Assembly (NCBI GenBank): GCA_002869585.1
Contig: PKUO01000052.1
Location: forward strand, 18,497-82,496
Origin: Sedimenticola sp.
GTDB taxonomy: Bacteria; Pseudomonadota; Gammaproteobacteria; Chromatiales; Chromatiaceae
Direction of reading: 5' to 3'
Length of the DNA: 64,000 bases
The notes under the pieces: model-generated
Seen by the model: only the letters and a program-made list of their open reading frames with translations
Told to the model about the DNA's origin: nothing
The model's database searches: none
Position numbers and translations under genes: made by a program
Shown: positions 53,901 to 63,099 of the stretch, piece after piece
How the letters are laid out: every line of letters starts with the position of its first letter
Position numbering within the stretch: the stretch's first letter is position 1

Positions 53901-55628
53901 TCAGTCCTCCTCGCACACCCGAACAACCTCTTCCAGAGTGGTCAGTCCAGCAACCGCCTTGCGCAATCCGTCCTGGTACATATTCTCCATTCCATCGGCC
54001 AATGCAGCATTGTTTATTTCCGTGGCATTGGCGTGACGCATAATTAATTGCCTGATGTTGTCCGTCATAAGCAGTATCTCAGCTAAAGATAGTCGTCCAT
54101 GATAGCCCGTACCGCCACACTGAGGACAACCATTGGCGCTGTAGAGTCTCAACTCCTCACCAGGTTTAACATACCTGGTTAAGCCCAGTTCCTGCTCAAC
54201 CTCAGGAATTACCGCATGCTGTTGTCGGCAATGTTGGCAAAGCCGCCTGACCAATCGCTGCGCCACTATGCCGTTGACAGTGGAGGTCAGCAGAAAATCC
54301 TCAACCCCCATATCCATCAGGCGGGTAATTCCACCCGCCGCATCATTGGTATGCAGTGTCGATAACACCAAATGGCCGGTAAGTGCCGATTGCACGGCGA
54401 TACGAACCGTTTCGGTATCACGCATTTCACCCACCATGATGACGTCAGGGTCCTGTCTGACGATGGCACGCAGGGCATTGGCAAAATCCAGTCCCACCTG
54501 GGGCTTTACCTGTATCTGATTGATACCTTCCAACTGATACTCAACCGGATCCTCAACAGTGATGATCTTTCTTTCCGGGGTGTTGAGACGATGCAGGGCG
54601 GTGTAGAGGGTTGTACTTTTACCGCTACCCGTGGGACCGGTCACCAGCACCACGCCATGAGGCAAATCCAGCACGTGTTTCAGACGTTTGAGAGTCTCGC
54701 CTTCAAAGCCAAGTGACTCAAAGTCGAATTTAACGCTTTCCTTATTCAACAAGCGAATGACCACGCTTTCGCCAAAGAGAGTGGGTACCGTAGAAACACG
54801 CATATCAAGCTCCTTGCCCTGAACACGCATGGTGATGCGGCCATCCTGCGGAACCCTCCGCTCGGCAATATTCAGCTTTGCCATAATCTTGATACGCGAA
54901 ATTACCGCAGCCGTGGAGTGAGACGGCGGCGCCTCCACTTCCTGGAGAACCCCGTCTATCCGGTAACGGACTTTCAGTCGTCCCTCAAACGGTTCGATAT
55001 GGATATCCGAAGCCCTGGACTCCACAGACCGTTGAATTATCAGGTTTACCAACCGGATAACCGGAGCCTCACTGGCCATATCCTTCAGATGCTCGACATC
55101 ATCGCTACTATCGTCACTATCGTCGCCCAGTGTGTCGACAATTTCGCCCATAGCGCTGCGGCCGGTACCATACAACTTCTCAATGGCAGTCTCGATTTCG
55201 GCGGCTGTACCTATGCGAAATTCAATTTCGTAACCGGTCGCCATTGCCAGAGCATCTTTCAGATAGCCCTCATTGGGATTGACCGCTGCAACCACCAGTT
55301 TCCCTTCATCCAAGAACAGGGGTACAACCCGGCCTTCACGCATAAAGCGCTGCGAGAGCTTATCTTCAAGTATGGGCACACTGGGGTAGTCATCCTGTGT
55401 TACTAGAGGTAAACCAAGAACCTTGCCCAGCGCATGGGCCAAATCTCTTTCTGATACCAACCCCAGCTTGGCAATGACGCCTGTCATCGGCTCAGCGGCT
55501 TCCTCGCTAAGTCTCTGGATGCGTTGCATATCGCCTGTGGTAATTTTTCCACTATCAAGCAGATAATCAGCAATGCCCTTATCGCTGATCGACAATTCAG
55601 ATTTCAAACTATTACCGGCAACAGACAT
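53901..55628 (-). CDS. gspE: type II secretion ATPase GspE
   Basis: 575 residues. The N-terminal GspE-II domain spans about 15-160. Motor motifs: Walker A GPTGSGKSTTLYTAL near 329, Asp box TVEDPVEYQ, Walker B VGEMRDTETVRIAVQSALTGHLVLSTLHTND, in pieces, and the zinc-binding tetracysteine CQHCRQQ...CPQCGGTGY near the C-terminus. It powers pseudopilus growth at the cytoplasmic face. It is the first gene of the minus-strand secretion operon; the 250-bp gap upstream, shared with a divergent glycosyltransferase gene, should carry its promoter, where TTAAAC and TATAAA are poor candidates. Confidence 0.94.
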   Translation of the reverse strand: MSVAGNSLKSELSISDKGIADYLLDSGKITTGDMQRIQRLSEEAAEPMTGVIAKLGLVSERDLAHALGKVLGLPLVTQDDYPSVPILEDKLSQRFMREGRVVPLFLDEGKLVVAAVNPNEGYLKDALAMATGYEIEFRIGTAAEIETAIEKLYGTGRSAMGEIVDTLGDDSDDSSDDVEHLKDMASEAPVIRLVNLIIQRSVESRASDIHIEPFEGRLKVRYRIDGVLQEVEAPPSHSTAAVISRIKIMAKLNIAERRVPQDGRITMRVQGKELDMRVSTVPTLFGESVVIRLLNKESVKFDFESLGFEGETLKRLKHVLDLPHGVVLVTGPTGSGKSTTLYTALHRLNTPERKIITVEDPVEYQLEGINQIQVKPQVGLDFANALRAIVRQDPDVIMVGEMRDTETVRIAVQSALTGHLVLSTLHTNDAAGGITRLMDMGVEDFLLTSTVNGIVAQRLVRRLCQHCRQQHAVIPEVEQELGLTRYVKPGEELRLYSANGCPQCGGTGYHGRLSLAEILLMTDNIRQLIMRHANATEINNAALADGMENMYQDGLRKAVAGLTTLEEVVRVCEED

Positions 55629-55827
55629 TGGTGTACGCTCTAACTGTCCAGGGGCAATGGCATTCAGTGGGTTGCAACTTTAAGAATTCCAAAGCTTTAT
55701 ATCTTAAAATAGTGTTATCAGTTTAACTCAGATCCGCCAATTCCCCCAAAAAGTTATGCCCTCAAGTTTATCTTTCGTGTATTTGTATGGTAGAGCCAAT
55801 ATCTAACACTTACTTTATGCTGCTGGC

Positions 55828-55856
55828 TTGACTAAACTGCCCCTTCCACACATAAC
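55828..55856 (+). promoter_or_regulatory. candidate promoter of the GT2 gene
   Basis: TTGACT (55828-55833) and CATAAC (55851-55856) are exactly 17 bp apart, 25 bp before the TTG start at 55881. The -35 box matches five of six consensus bases, the -10 box four. The divergent gap also holds the gspE promoter. Confidence 0.5.
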
Positions 55857-55880
55857 CATTACGCTGACGATCGATTACCC

Positions 55881-56867
55881 TTGACTATAACCTGTACAAA
55901 TCCATCCAGACCCAGATTTACTGTCATTATCGTCAACTGGAACGGCGAAAACCTGCTGGATAGGTGCCTTAAATGCTTGGAAAGCCAGACTAGACTGGCT
56001 GATGAGGTTATTGTAGTAGACAATGCCAGCACTGATGGTTCAGTCGACCTTATCCAAACCCATCACAAAACAGTAAAAATAATTCAACTCCCTTCCAATG
56101 TCGGATTCGCCGCAGCAAACAACATCGCTGCCAAGTCGGCATCAGGAGACTGGCTGGTATTGCTCAACCCGGATGCCTTCCCGGAACCAGACTGGCTGGC
56201 TGCGTTTGAGAATGCCATCCAGAAACACCCAAATACCACAACCTTTACCGGCCTTCTGACTTCAGATCATGACCAGGGAAGAATAGATGGTACCGGCGAC
56301 ATCTACCATATCAGTGGACTAGCATGGCGCAGAGCTCATGGCATGGCTATCAGTCAGGCGGGGAAATACCATGAGCCCGTATTTTCCGCATGCGGCGCTT
56401 CTGCCGTCTATCGTAAAGATGTGTTTGTCGAGAATGGTGGATTTGATGATGATTTTTTCTGTTACATGGAGGATGTGGATCTGGGTTTCAGATTACAGTT
56501 GCAGGGACATCAGTGCCTGTATATACCGGAAGCCGTTGCTCACCACATCGGATCAGCTATCACAGGTGTGCAGAGCGATTTCTCCATCTATCACGGACAC
56601 CGAAACCTGGTTTGGGTATTCGCAAAAAATATGCTCATCTCGTTACTCTTACTATTTTTGCCGATACATCTTTTTCTGAACCTGATTTCACTCATCTGGT
56701 TCGCGGCCAAAGGTCAGGAAAGAGCCATCTGGTCAGCAAAAGCCGACGCACTAAAAAAGTTACCGGACATGCTGGAGAAGAGAAAAACCATCCAACAGAA
56801 TAAGAAAATCAAGGCCAAAGAGGTTTTCACGTTACTTAATAAACGCCTGCTACCCGCAAGGCGATAA
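55881..56867 (+). CDS. GT2 family glycosyltransferase, membrane-anchored
   Basis: 328 residues from TTG 55881. Typical rhamnosyltransferase-like GT2: FTVIIVNWNGENLLDRCLKCL, VVDNASTDGSV, LPSNVGFAAANNIAAK, LLNPDAFPEPDWL, GASAVYRKDVFVENGGFDDDFFCYMEDVDLGFRL in pieces. A hydrophobic segment near 250-275 probably touches the membrane. It adds a sugar from a nucleotide donor to a lipid-linked glycan. It is convergent with the WbpM-like gene and likely serves the same glycan. Confidence 0.9.
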   Translation: MTITCTNPSRPRFTVIIVNWNGENLLDRCLKCLESQTRLADEVIVVDNASTDGSVDLIQTHHKTVKIIQLPSNVGFAAANNIAAKSASGDWLVLLNPDAFPEPDWLAAFENAIQKHPNTTTFTGLLTSDHDQGRIDGTGDIYHISGLAWRRAHGMAISQAGKYHEPVFSACGASAVYRKDVFVENGGFDDDFFCYMEDVDLGFRLQLQGHQCLYIPEAVAHHIGSAITGVQSDFSIYHGHRNLVWVFAKNMLISLLLLFLPIHLFLNLISLIWFAAKGQERAIWSAKADALKKLPDMLEKRKTIQQNKKIKAKEVFTLLNKRLLPARR

Positions 56868-56875
56868 GCTGGCCG

Positions 56876-58762
56876 TTACTCTTTTTTGATCATCGGAACT
56901 ACCTCACCCATTTTCAGCTCCTGCTCCTGCGGGCGTTTTCGTTCCGGCACAAACCAATTCAGAATTTCACCCAACCGCTCTACATTATATTCATCGGAAG
57001 CGGCCCTCAACTCTTTGAATTTCTTCAGAAGAAGGTCCCAGCCCATCTCACGATACTGGGCCTGGAGAATCTGCTCGTGCTCGGTGGCCATCAACCTCTC
57101 GCGCTCATGGAACAGTTCTTCATAGAGTTTCTCACCCGGCCTGAGTCCAGTGTACTCAATGCGGATATCCTTGCCTGGAAGCTTACCCGACAACAGTATC
57201 ATCTGCTCAGCCAAGTAATTGATTTTCACGGGATTTCCCATATCCAGCACAAAAATCTCGCCTCCCTCACCCAGCACCCCTGCCTGCATAATCAGCTGAC
57301 AGGCCTCACGAACGGTCATGAAATAGCGTTCCATCTCCGGATGGGTAACGGTTACCGGACCACCCATCTTGATCTGTTTCCTGAACAGGGGCACCACACT
57401 GCCTGCCGAGCCAAGAACATTGCCAAAGCGCACGGTGATGAAGCGGGTTTTCGACTTGGCATTGAGATTCTGGCAGTAGATCTCGGCGACCCGCTTGGTC
57501 GCACCCATGACGTTGGCCGGATTGACCGCCTTGTCGGTAGAGATCAGCACTAACTCTGAGCAGCCACATTTATCCGCTGCATTGGCGACGACCTGGGTAC
57601 CGAGCACATTGTTGCGCACCGCCTCGCGCGTCTGATTCTCGAGCATCGGCACGTGCTTGTAGGCCGCCGCGTGAAAAACCACCTGAGGGCAGTATTTATC
57701 AAAGACCCGTTCGCTCGCCACTTTATCGGTGATATCACCGAGATGGGCATGCAGCGACAGATTCGGAAAGCGCTCCCGCAGATCCAACTCCACCGAGTAG
57801 AGATTGAATTCGCTGTTTTCATACAGCACCAGTGCGGCAGGCTCCATGCTGGCGATCTGCTGACAGAGCTCAGATCCGATCGATCCTCCGGCGCCGGTCA
57901 CCAGAATCACCTTCCCGGTCAGCCCGGAACGTATTTTGGGCCAGTTCAGCGATACAGGTTCACGACCCAGCAGATCCTCGATATGAACCTTTCTCAACTC
58001 GTCGATGCCGACGTGGCCAGTCATCAAATCGTCCATATGCGGCACCGTCCGAAACGGCAGACCACAGCTTTCCGCCAGTTCAACGATGCGGCGTATCTCC
58101 GCAGGCTGCGCGGAAGGCAGGGCAAGCATCACCAGATCAATACCCAACTCATCGGCCACCTTGGGCATCAATTCACAGCCGCCGGCAACCCGGACTCCCT
58201 GAATCTCCTTGCCCCACTTCTGACGATCATCATCCACGAAGACAACCGGCTGATAGGCCTGGTTACGGGTGCGCAGCAGATCACGCGCCAGCATCTCACC
58301 GGCCTGTCCGGCGCCGACTATAAGAACCCGCCGTGCAGTGCGGAAACGGTAGCGGTGGTCCTTGGCCCAGCGATAGACAAAACGGGGCATGGTCAGAAAA
58401 CCGGTAAGCATGATGCCGTACAGGAGAGGCACAGAGCGTGGTACACCTTCCAGCCGGAAAAAGAGGAATGCAGTAGCAACGGAAAGCAGCAGACCGACGA
58501 CGACCGCCTTGGAGATGCGCACCAGGTCCGGCAACGAGGCAAAACGCCAGACTCCGCGATAGAGACCAAACACCCAGAACACCGTCGCCTGGATGGGGAT
58601 CACCAGGGCAAGATCGCGCAACACCACCGATAGCATGTCATCCGGGATTTCACCCAGATTGAAATGCAGCCAGTAGGCAGCCAGCCAGGCCAGGGGAATC
58701 ACCAGCAGGTCGTGCAGAAAGGCCACACTTCTGCTGAAAATTTTATTCAGAATGTCGTCCAA
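56876..58762 (-). CDS. membrane-bound UDP-GlcNAc 4,6-dehydratase-like (WbpM/CapD family)
   Basis: 628 residues from TTG 58762, with GGGGAG five bases ahead. Four N-terminal transmembrane helices, a first Rossmann domain near 148 (VLIVGAGQAGEMLARDLL), then the catalytic SDR near 287 (ILVTGAGGSIGSELCQQI). The active site is STDKAVNPANVMGATKR, where Met replaces Tyr of ordinary SDRs, exactly as in WbpM. The enzyme makes the 4-keto-6-deoxy sugar that leads to QuiNAc, FucNAc or bacillosamine. WbpL- and WbpA-like genes follow in the same direction upstream. Confidence 0.93.
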   Translation of the reverse strand: MDDILNKIFSRSVAFLHDLLVIPLAWLAAYWLHFNLGEIPDDMLSVVLRDLALVIPIQATVFWVFGLYRGVWRFASLPDLVRISKAVVVGLLLSVATAFLFFRLEGVPRSVPLLYGIMLTGFLTMPRFVYRWAKDHRYRFRTARRVLIVGAGQAGEMLARDLLRTRNQAYQPVVFVDDDRQKWGKEIQGVRVAGGCELMPKVADELGIDLVMLALPSAQPAEIRRIVELAESCGLPFRTVPHMDDLMTGHVGIDELRKVHIEDLLGREPVSLNWPKIRSGLTGKVILVTGAGGSIGSELCQQIASMEPAALVLYENSEFNLYSVELDLRERFPNLSLHAHLGDITDKVASERVFDKYCPQVVFHAAAYKHVPMLENQTREAVRNNVLGTQVVANAADKCGCSELVLISTDKAVNPANVMGATKRVAEIYCQNLNAKSKTRFITVRFGNVLGSAGSVVPLFRKQIKMGGPVTVTHPEMERYFMTVREACQLIMQAGVLGEGGEIFVLDMGNPVKINYLAEQMILLSGKLPGKDIRIEYTGLRPGEKLYEELFHERERLMATEHEQILQAQYREMGWDLLLKKFKELRAASDEYNVERLGEILNWFVPERKRPQEQELKMGEVVPMIKKE

Positions 58763-58851
58763 CGTTACTCCCCAAGTACTCTATCCGTCCCCGGCACTGA
58801 TCCATTCTTAATAATTTTCTACTACATGTTGCTATCCGGCTGATTATAGCG

Positions 58852-59844
58852 CTATTTCCGCACATACCAGAAGAGCGCCAGATAAAAAATCCCCCACACC
58901 CACAGCGCAGGCCATTGAACAGCCGCCACCTGACTTTTGAGCAGTATTCCACTCACCCCTGCAGCCAGGATGATTGACACGGCCCAGGCCAGCGTTGTGC
59001 GATGCCCAAGTCCGGATCGCACCGCCCGTTGATAGGCGTGTTCCCGGTGTGCCTCCCAGATTTTCTCCCCTCTGAACAGACGCAAAAACAGTGTACTGGT
59101 CGCATCCATGATAAAAGGCGAAAAGATCAGCAACCCGATCCAGAGGGGGAATATACCCAAGTTTTCACCCCAGATAAGCATACCAGCGCTCAAAAAACCC
59201 AATCCATAGGAACCCGCATCCCCCAGAAACAACCTTGCCGGCGGAATATTCCAGACCAGAAATCCCAGGGATGCGGCCGCGATAATGCCATTCAGCATCA
59301 TGTAGGTCATATCGCCAGCCAGCCAACCCAGCACCGCCAGGGCGGCAAACCCGAACAGCGCCATACTCCCGGCCAGACCATCCATGCCATCCATGAAGTT
59401 ATACAGATTGGTCATCCAGATGATGAAAAGCAGGCTCAGCACACCACCGACAACAGGCGTTAACGCCCAGACACCCCCAGGGAAGTCGATAGCCTCGATC
59501 CGCAAGCCTGAGAGAATCATGGCCAGCGCGCTCGCCATCTGGACAAAGAGGCGATAACGAGCCCTTAGATTGCGGATATCATCGGCAAATCCGATAATTG
59601 AGACGCCGAGAAACCCGGCGGCAATCCCCGTCAGATCCGCAGAAGGGTTCTGCAGGTAGACAGTGCCTCCTCCCGCCAGAATCGCCAACACCACGGCCAC
59701 CCCGCCGCTTCGCGGCACCGGTGAGGCGTGCAGCGAGCGGTGATTCGGCTGATCCAGAATATGCAACCAGGAGTCCGGTCTGGAGAATCGGTATGCCAAC
59801 AGGCAGGAAACCGCAAAGACGCCAAGCCAGAGCAGATAAACCAT
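58852..59844 (-). CDS. undecaprenyl-phosphate HexNAc-1-phosphate transferase (WbpL/WecA-like)
   Basis: 330 residues, about ten transmembrane helices of the MraY/WecA family. Conserved loops: HRSLHASPVPRSGG, GFADDIRNLRARYRL, NLYNFMDGMDGLAGS, LFLGDAGSYGLGF and the late HREHAYQRAV. The HREHAYQR form is that of WbpL-type enzymes that start O-antigen or capsule units with FucNAc or QuiNAc. It transfers the sugar-1-phosphate to undecaprenyl phosphate. It lies between the WbpM- and WbpA-like genes. Confidence 0.92.
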   Translation of the reverse strand: MVYLLWLGVFAVSCLLAYRFSRPDSWLHILDQPNHRSLHASPVPRSGGVAVVLAILAGGGTVYLQNPSADLTGIAAGFLGVSIIGFADDIRNLRARYRLFVQMASALAMILSGLRIEAIDFPGGVWALTPVVGGVLSLLFIIWMTNLYNFMDGMDGLAGSMALFGFAALAVLGWLAGDMTYMMLNGIIAAASLGFLVWNIPPARLFLGDAGSYGLGFLSAGMLIWGENLGIFPLWIGLLIFSPFIMDATSTLFLRLFRGEKIWEAHREHAYQRAVRSGLGHRTTLAWAVSIILAAGVSGILLKSQVAAVQWPALWVWGIFYLALFWYVRK

Positions 59845-59853
59845 CAGACCCGG

Positions 59854-61134
59854 CTAGGCCCTGATTATATTTGCGGCAGGGGCACGGTAAACCCCGCGAG
59901 CGTCCACAACAAGCTGAGACCAGGCCTTCACCAACTCATAATCAACCTTTCTGTGATCGGTGCCAATCACCACGCAATCGTACTCCCGCAGTGAGGACTC
60001 ACTCAGCGCAACGCTGGCGAGATCAAAGGCATGTTCACGCATTCTGGGAAAAACCGGCACATGCGGATCATGGTAAGCCAGCTCAGCGCCACGCGCGCGC
60101 AACTGCTCCATGATCTCCACGGAGGGTGACTCCCGCATATCATCCACATTCTTTTTATAGGCGATACCGAGAATCAGGATCCGGCTGCCGTTGAGTGATT
60201 TTCGATGCCGATTCAGCCCCTCGACCACCTTCTCCACCACCCACTGGGGCATGCTGCTGTTGACCTCCCCCGCCAGTTCGATGAACCGGGTGTTGATTCC
60301 ATACTCCCTGGCCTTCCAGGTCAGGTAGAAGGGATCGATCGGGATACAGTGCCCGCCCAGCCCAGGTCCGGGGTAGTAGGGAACGAATCCAAAGGGCTTG
60401 GTCGCCGCTGCGTCTATCACCTCGAAAATGTCTATGTCCATGCGATCGGCCACCATTTTCATCTCATTGACCAGGCCGATGTTGACCGCGCGATGGATAT
60501 TCTCCAGCAGCTTGGTCATCTCCGCGGTGCGCGTCGAACTGACCGGCACCAACTGGTCGATCACCTGCTCATACAGCGCAATACCCGCCTCGAGACAGGC
60601 CGGGGTGATGCCACCACAGACCTTGGGGATAGTTCTTGTGACGAAGTCCGGATTGCCTGGATCTTCCCGCTCCGGTGAATAGACCAGGAAAACATCCTCT
60701 CCCACGGTCAGTCCGGTTGACTCTATCAGTGGCTGCAACACCTCGTCTGTCGTCCCCGGATAGGTTGTACTTTCCAGAGACAGCACCTGACCGGCGCGCA
60801 GATGGGGCAAAAGCGATTCCGTGGTGGCCACCACGAAACTCAGATCCGGCTCACGATGCTTATCGAGCGGAGTGGGCACACAGATAATCAGGGCATCCGC
60901 CTCGCTGGCCCTGGCGAAATCTGTTGTCCCCTCCAGACCCTGATCAACCGCCCGCCGGATCTTGTCCGAGGAGATGTGCTCGATATAGGTCTCGCCCTGC
61001 GCCAGTGCACTCGCCTTGGCCGGATCGATATCCAGCCCCAGCACCTTGTAGCCCACTTCGCAGTAACGCAACGCCAGCGGCAACCCCACATAGCCCATGC
61101 CGACAATGCCGATCACTGCGCTACGATCACGCAA
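59854..61134 (-). CDS. UDP-HexNAc 6-dehydrogenase (WbpA/TviB family)
   Basis: 426 residues from TTG 61134; a TAA stands two codons upstream, so no ATG is possible in frame before it. NAD-binding [15 protein letters not shown] near 10-24, [37 protein letters not shown], the catalytic block [16 protein letters not shown] and the C-terminal [14 protein letters not shown]. It oxidises UDP-GlcNAc or UDP-GalNAc at C6 to the uronic acid. The [17 protein letters not shown] motif is that of the HexNAc rather than the glucose dehydrogenases. First gene of the wbpA-wbpL-wbpM-like unit. Confidence 0.92.
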   Translation of the reverse strand: MRDRSAVIGIVGMGYVGLPLALRYCEVGYKVLGLDIDPAKASALAQGETYIEHISSDKIRRAVDQGLEGTTDFARASEADALIICVPTPLDKHREPDLSFVVATTESLLPHLRAGQVLSLESTTYPGTTDEVLQPLIESTGLTVGEDVFLVYSPEREDPGNPDFVTRTIPKVCGGITPACLEAGIALYEQVIDQLVPVSSTRTAEMTKLLENIHRAVNIGLVNEMKMVADRMDIDIFEVIDAAATKPFGFVPYYPGPGLGGHCIPIDPFYLTWKAREYGINTRFIELAGEVNSSMPQWVVEKVVEGLNRHRKSLNGSRILILGIAYKKNVDDMRESPSVEIMEQLRARGAELAYHDPHVPVFPRMREHAFDLASVALSESSLREYDCVVIGTDHRKVDYELVKAWSQLVVDARGVYRAPAANIIRA

Positions 61135-61283
61135 TTTTTACAGAAGCGCCATGAATTAGTCCGCCATGAGTTGTTTAGTGATAAATGGGATTTGACCGCG
61201 CATTGTAGCGGCTAACTCAGGTGGACAAAAGAGATCAGGCCGCGACCAAAGCGTCCAAGTGTCCTGATCGGCACAAAGCACGC

Positions 61284-61289
61284 TATAAT
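61284..61289 (+). promoter_or_regulatory. -10 box candidate for msbA
   Basis: A perfect TATAAT 70 bp before the msbA start; the sequence at 17-bp spacing (GTCCTG) is a weak -35. The local context CTATAATCCGG resembles that of the deaD candidate. On the other strand, TACAAT at 61202-61207 may serve the WbpA-like gene. Confidence 0.4.
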
Positions 61290-61358
61290 CCGGGCCATTC
61301 ATACGATCCAACCCTGTCACAGACGACCGAACAGACAACCCCGGACAATAGTTCAAAC

Positions 61359-63092
61359 ATGAGCACCTACCAACAATACCTGAGACTGCTGCGCTATGTC
61401 CGTCCGCACTGGAAGCTGTTCGCCGTATCGATTGTCGCAACCATTATTATGGCGGCCACCGAACCCGCCCTGCCCGCCCTGGTAAAACCCCTGCTCGACG
61501 GCAGCTTCGTGGAAAAAGATCCGGAGATGATCGTCCTGATGCCGGTCCTGATGGTGGTGCTGTTCATCATCCGCGGCCTCTCCACCTATATCAGCACCGT
61601 CACCATGGAGGGTGTCGCCACCAAGGTGGTCTACAATCTGCGCCAGTTGATGTTTCAGCAGTTGCTGGTGTTGCCCAAGAGCTATTTTGACAACAACAGC
61701 TCCGGCGTGGTGCTCTCCAAGATCACCTTCGACGTCGAGCAACTGACCCAGGCGGCCTCCAAGGTGCTGGTGATCCTGATCAGGGACTCTCTGGCCATCA
61801 TCGGCCTGCTGGGCTGGATCCTCTACCTCAACTGGAAACTGGCGCTGATCGCCTTTGCCCTGATCCCTGCGGTGACCTTCCTGGTAAAGGCGATCAGTAA
61901 ACGCCTGCGCCGTATCAGCCAGGAACTGCAGCGGCGCATGGGCATCATGACCCACACCCTGGAAGAGGTGATAACCGGCTACAAGGTGGTTCGGCTGTTT
62001 GGGGGCCAGAGCTACGAGCAACGCCGCTTTGACGAAACCGCCAACAAGGTGCGCCTCTACCGCGTCAAGAATGTGATCGCCGCCACCGCCAATGTCCAGG
62101 TGATACAGGTGATCGCCGTTTGCGGGCTGGCGCTGATGGCCTATCTTTCCGCCGAACAATCGGCCGCAGGTGAGTTCACCGTCGGTGAGTTTGTCTCCTT
62201 TTTTGGCGCCATGGCGATGATGCTCTCGCCCCTGAAAAAGCTCACCGGCATCAATGCGGAGCTGCAGCGAGGACTGGCCGCAGCGGAAAGCGTGTTTGAA
62301 CTGATCGATGAGATCCCCGAAGCAGACCAGGGGCAGAGCAGGACACTCCACGCCAAGGGAAAACTGGAGTGGCAGGGCGTCAGCTACCATTTTGGCGATG
62401 AGCAAGCGCCGGTGCTGGATGAGATCGAGTTGACCGTCTCCCCAGGAGAGAATATCGCTCTGGTCGGGCCATCGGGTAGCGGCAAGACCACGCTGACCAA
62501 CCTGATCCCGCGTTTCTACCACCCGACCCGGGGCAGAATACGCCTGGACGGCACAGACCTCGAAGACATCCCTCTAATCGACCTGCGCCAGCAGATTGCC
62601 ATGGTCAGCCAGGACATCATCCTGTTCAACGGCACCATCGAGACCAACATCGCCTACGGTGCGCTCCAGGGCGCATACCGTGAACAAATAATCGCCGCCG
62701 CCAGGGCCGCCAACGCCTGGGACTTCATCTGCGAGATGCCCGAAGGCCTGGATACACTGATTGGCGATAACGGCGTGCGTCTCTCCGGCGGACAGCGCCA
62801 GCGCATCGCCATTGCCCGGGCGATCCTCAAGGATGCACCCATCCTAATTTTCGACGAGGCGACCTCGGCGCTGGACACCGAGTCGGAACAGCAGATCCAG
62901 AATGCCATGGAACATCTGCGCCAGGGGAGGACCACCCTTACCATAGCCCACCGCCTCTCGACCATCGAACATGCCGACCGCATCATCGTGCTGCAGAACG
63001 GCCGCATCGTCGAAAGCGGACCCCACGCAACCCTGTTGCAACAGGACGGGCTCTACAAAAAGCTGCATCAGCTGCAATATTCCGGGTCATAA
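61359..63092 (+). CDS. msbA: lipid A-core flippase MsbA (ABC transporter)
   Basis: 577 residues from ATG 61359, close to the usual 582; the frame opens at 61221 but the added 46 residues are hydrophilic and span the promoter. The transmembrane domain covers about 1-310 with six helices. The nucleotide-binding domain has Walker A GPSGSGKTTLTNL near 370, Q-loop AMVSQDIILFNGT, signature LSGGQRQRIAIARAIL near 477, Walker B ILIFDEATSALD and H-loop IAHRLSTIE near 529. MsbA flips core-lipid A across the inner membrane. An LpxL-type gene follows after eight bases. Confidence 0.94.
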   Translation: MSTYQQYLRLLRYVRPHWKLFAVSIVATIIMAATEPALPALVKPLLDGSFVEKDPEMIVLMPVLMVVLFIIRGLSTYISTVTMEGVATKVVYNLRQLMFQQLLVLPKSYFDNNSSGVVLSKITFDVEQLTQAASKVLVILIRDSLAIIGLLGWILYLNWKLALIAFALIPAVTFLVKAISKRLRRISQELQRRMGIMTHTLEEVITGYKVVRLFGGQSYEQRRFDETANKVRLYRVKNVIAATANVQVIQVIAVCGLALMAYLSAEQSAAGEFTVGEFVSFFGAMAMMLSPLKKLTGINAELQRGLAAAESVFELIDEIPEADQGQSRTLHAKGKLEWQGVSYHFGDEQAPVLDEIELTVSPGENIALVGPSGSGKTTLTNLIPRFYHPTRGRIRLDGTDLEDIPLIDLRQQIAMVSQDIILFNGTIETNIAYGALQGAYREQIIAAARAANAWDFICEMPEGLDTLIGDNGVRLSGGQRQRIAIARAILKDAPILIFDEATSALDTESEQQIQNAMEHLRQGRTTLTIAHRLSTIEHADRIIVLQNGRIVESGPHATLLQQDGLYKKLHQLQYSGS

Positions 63093-63099
63093 ATCCGCG

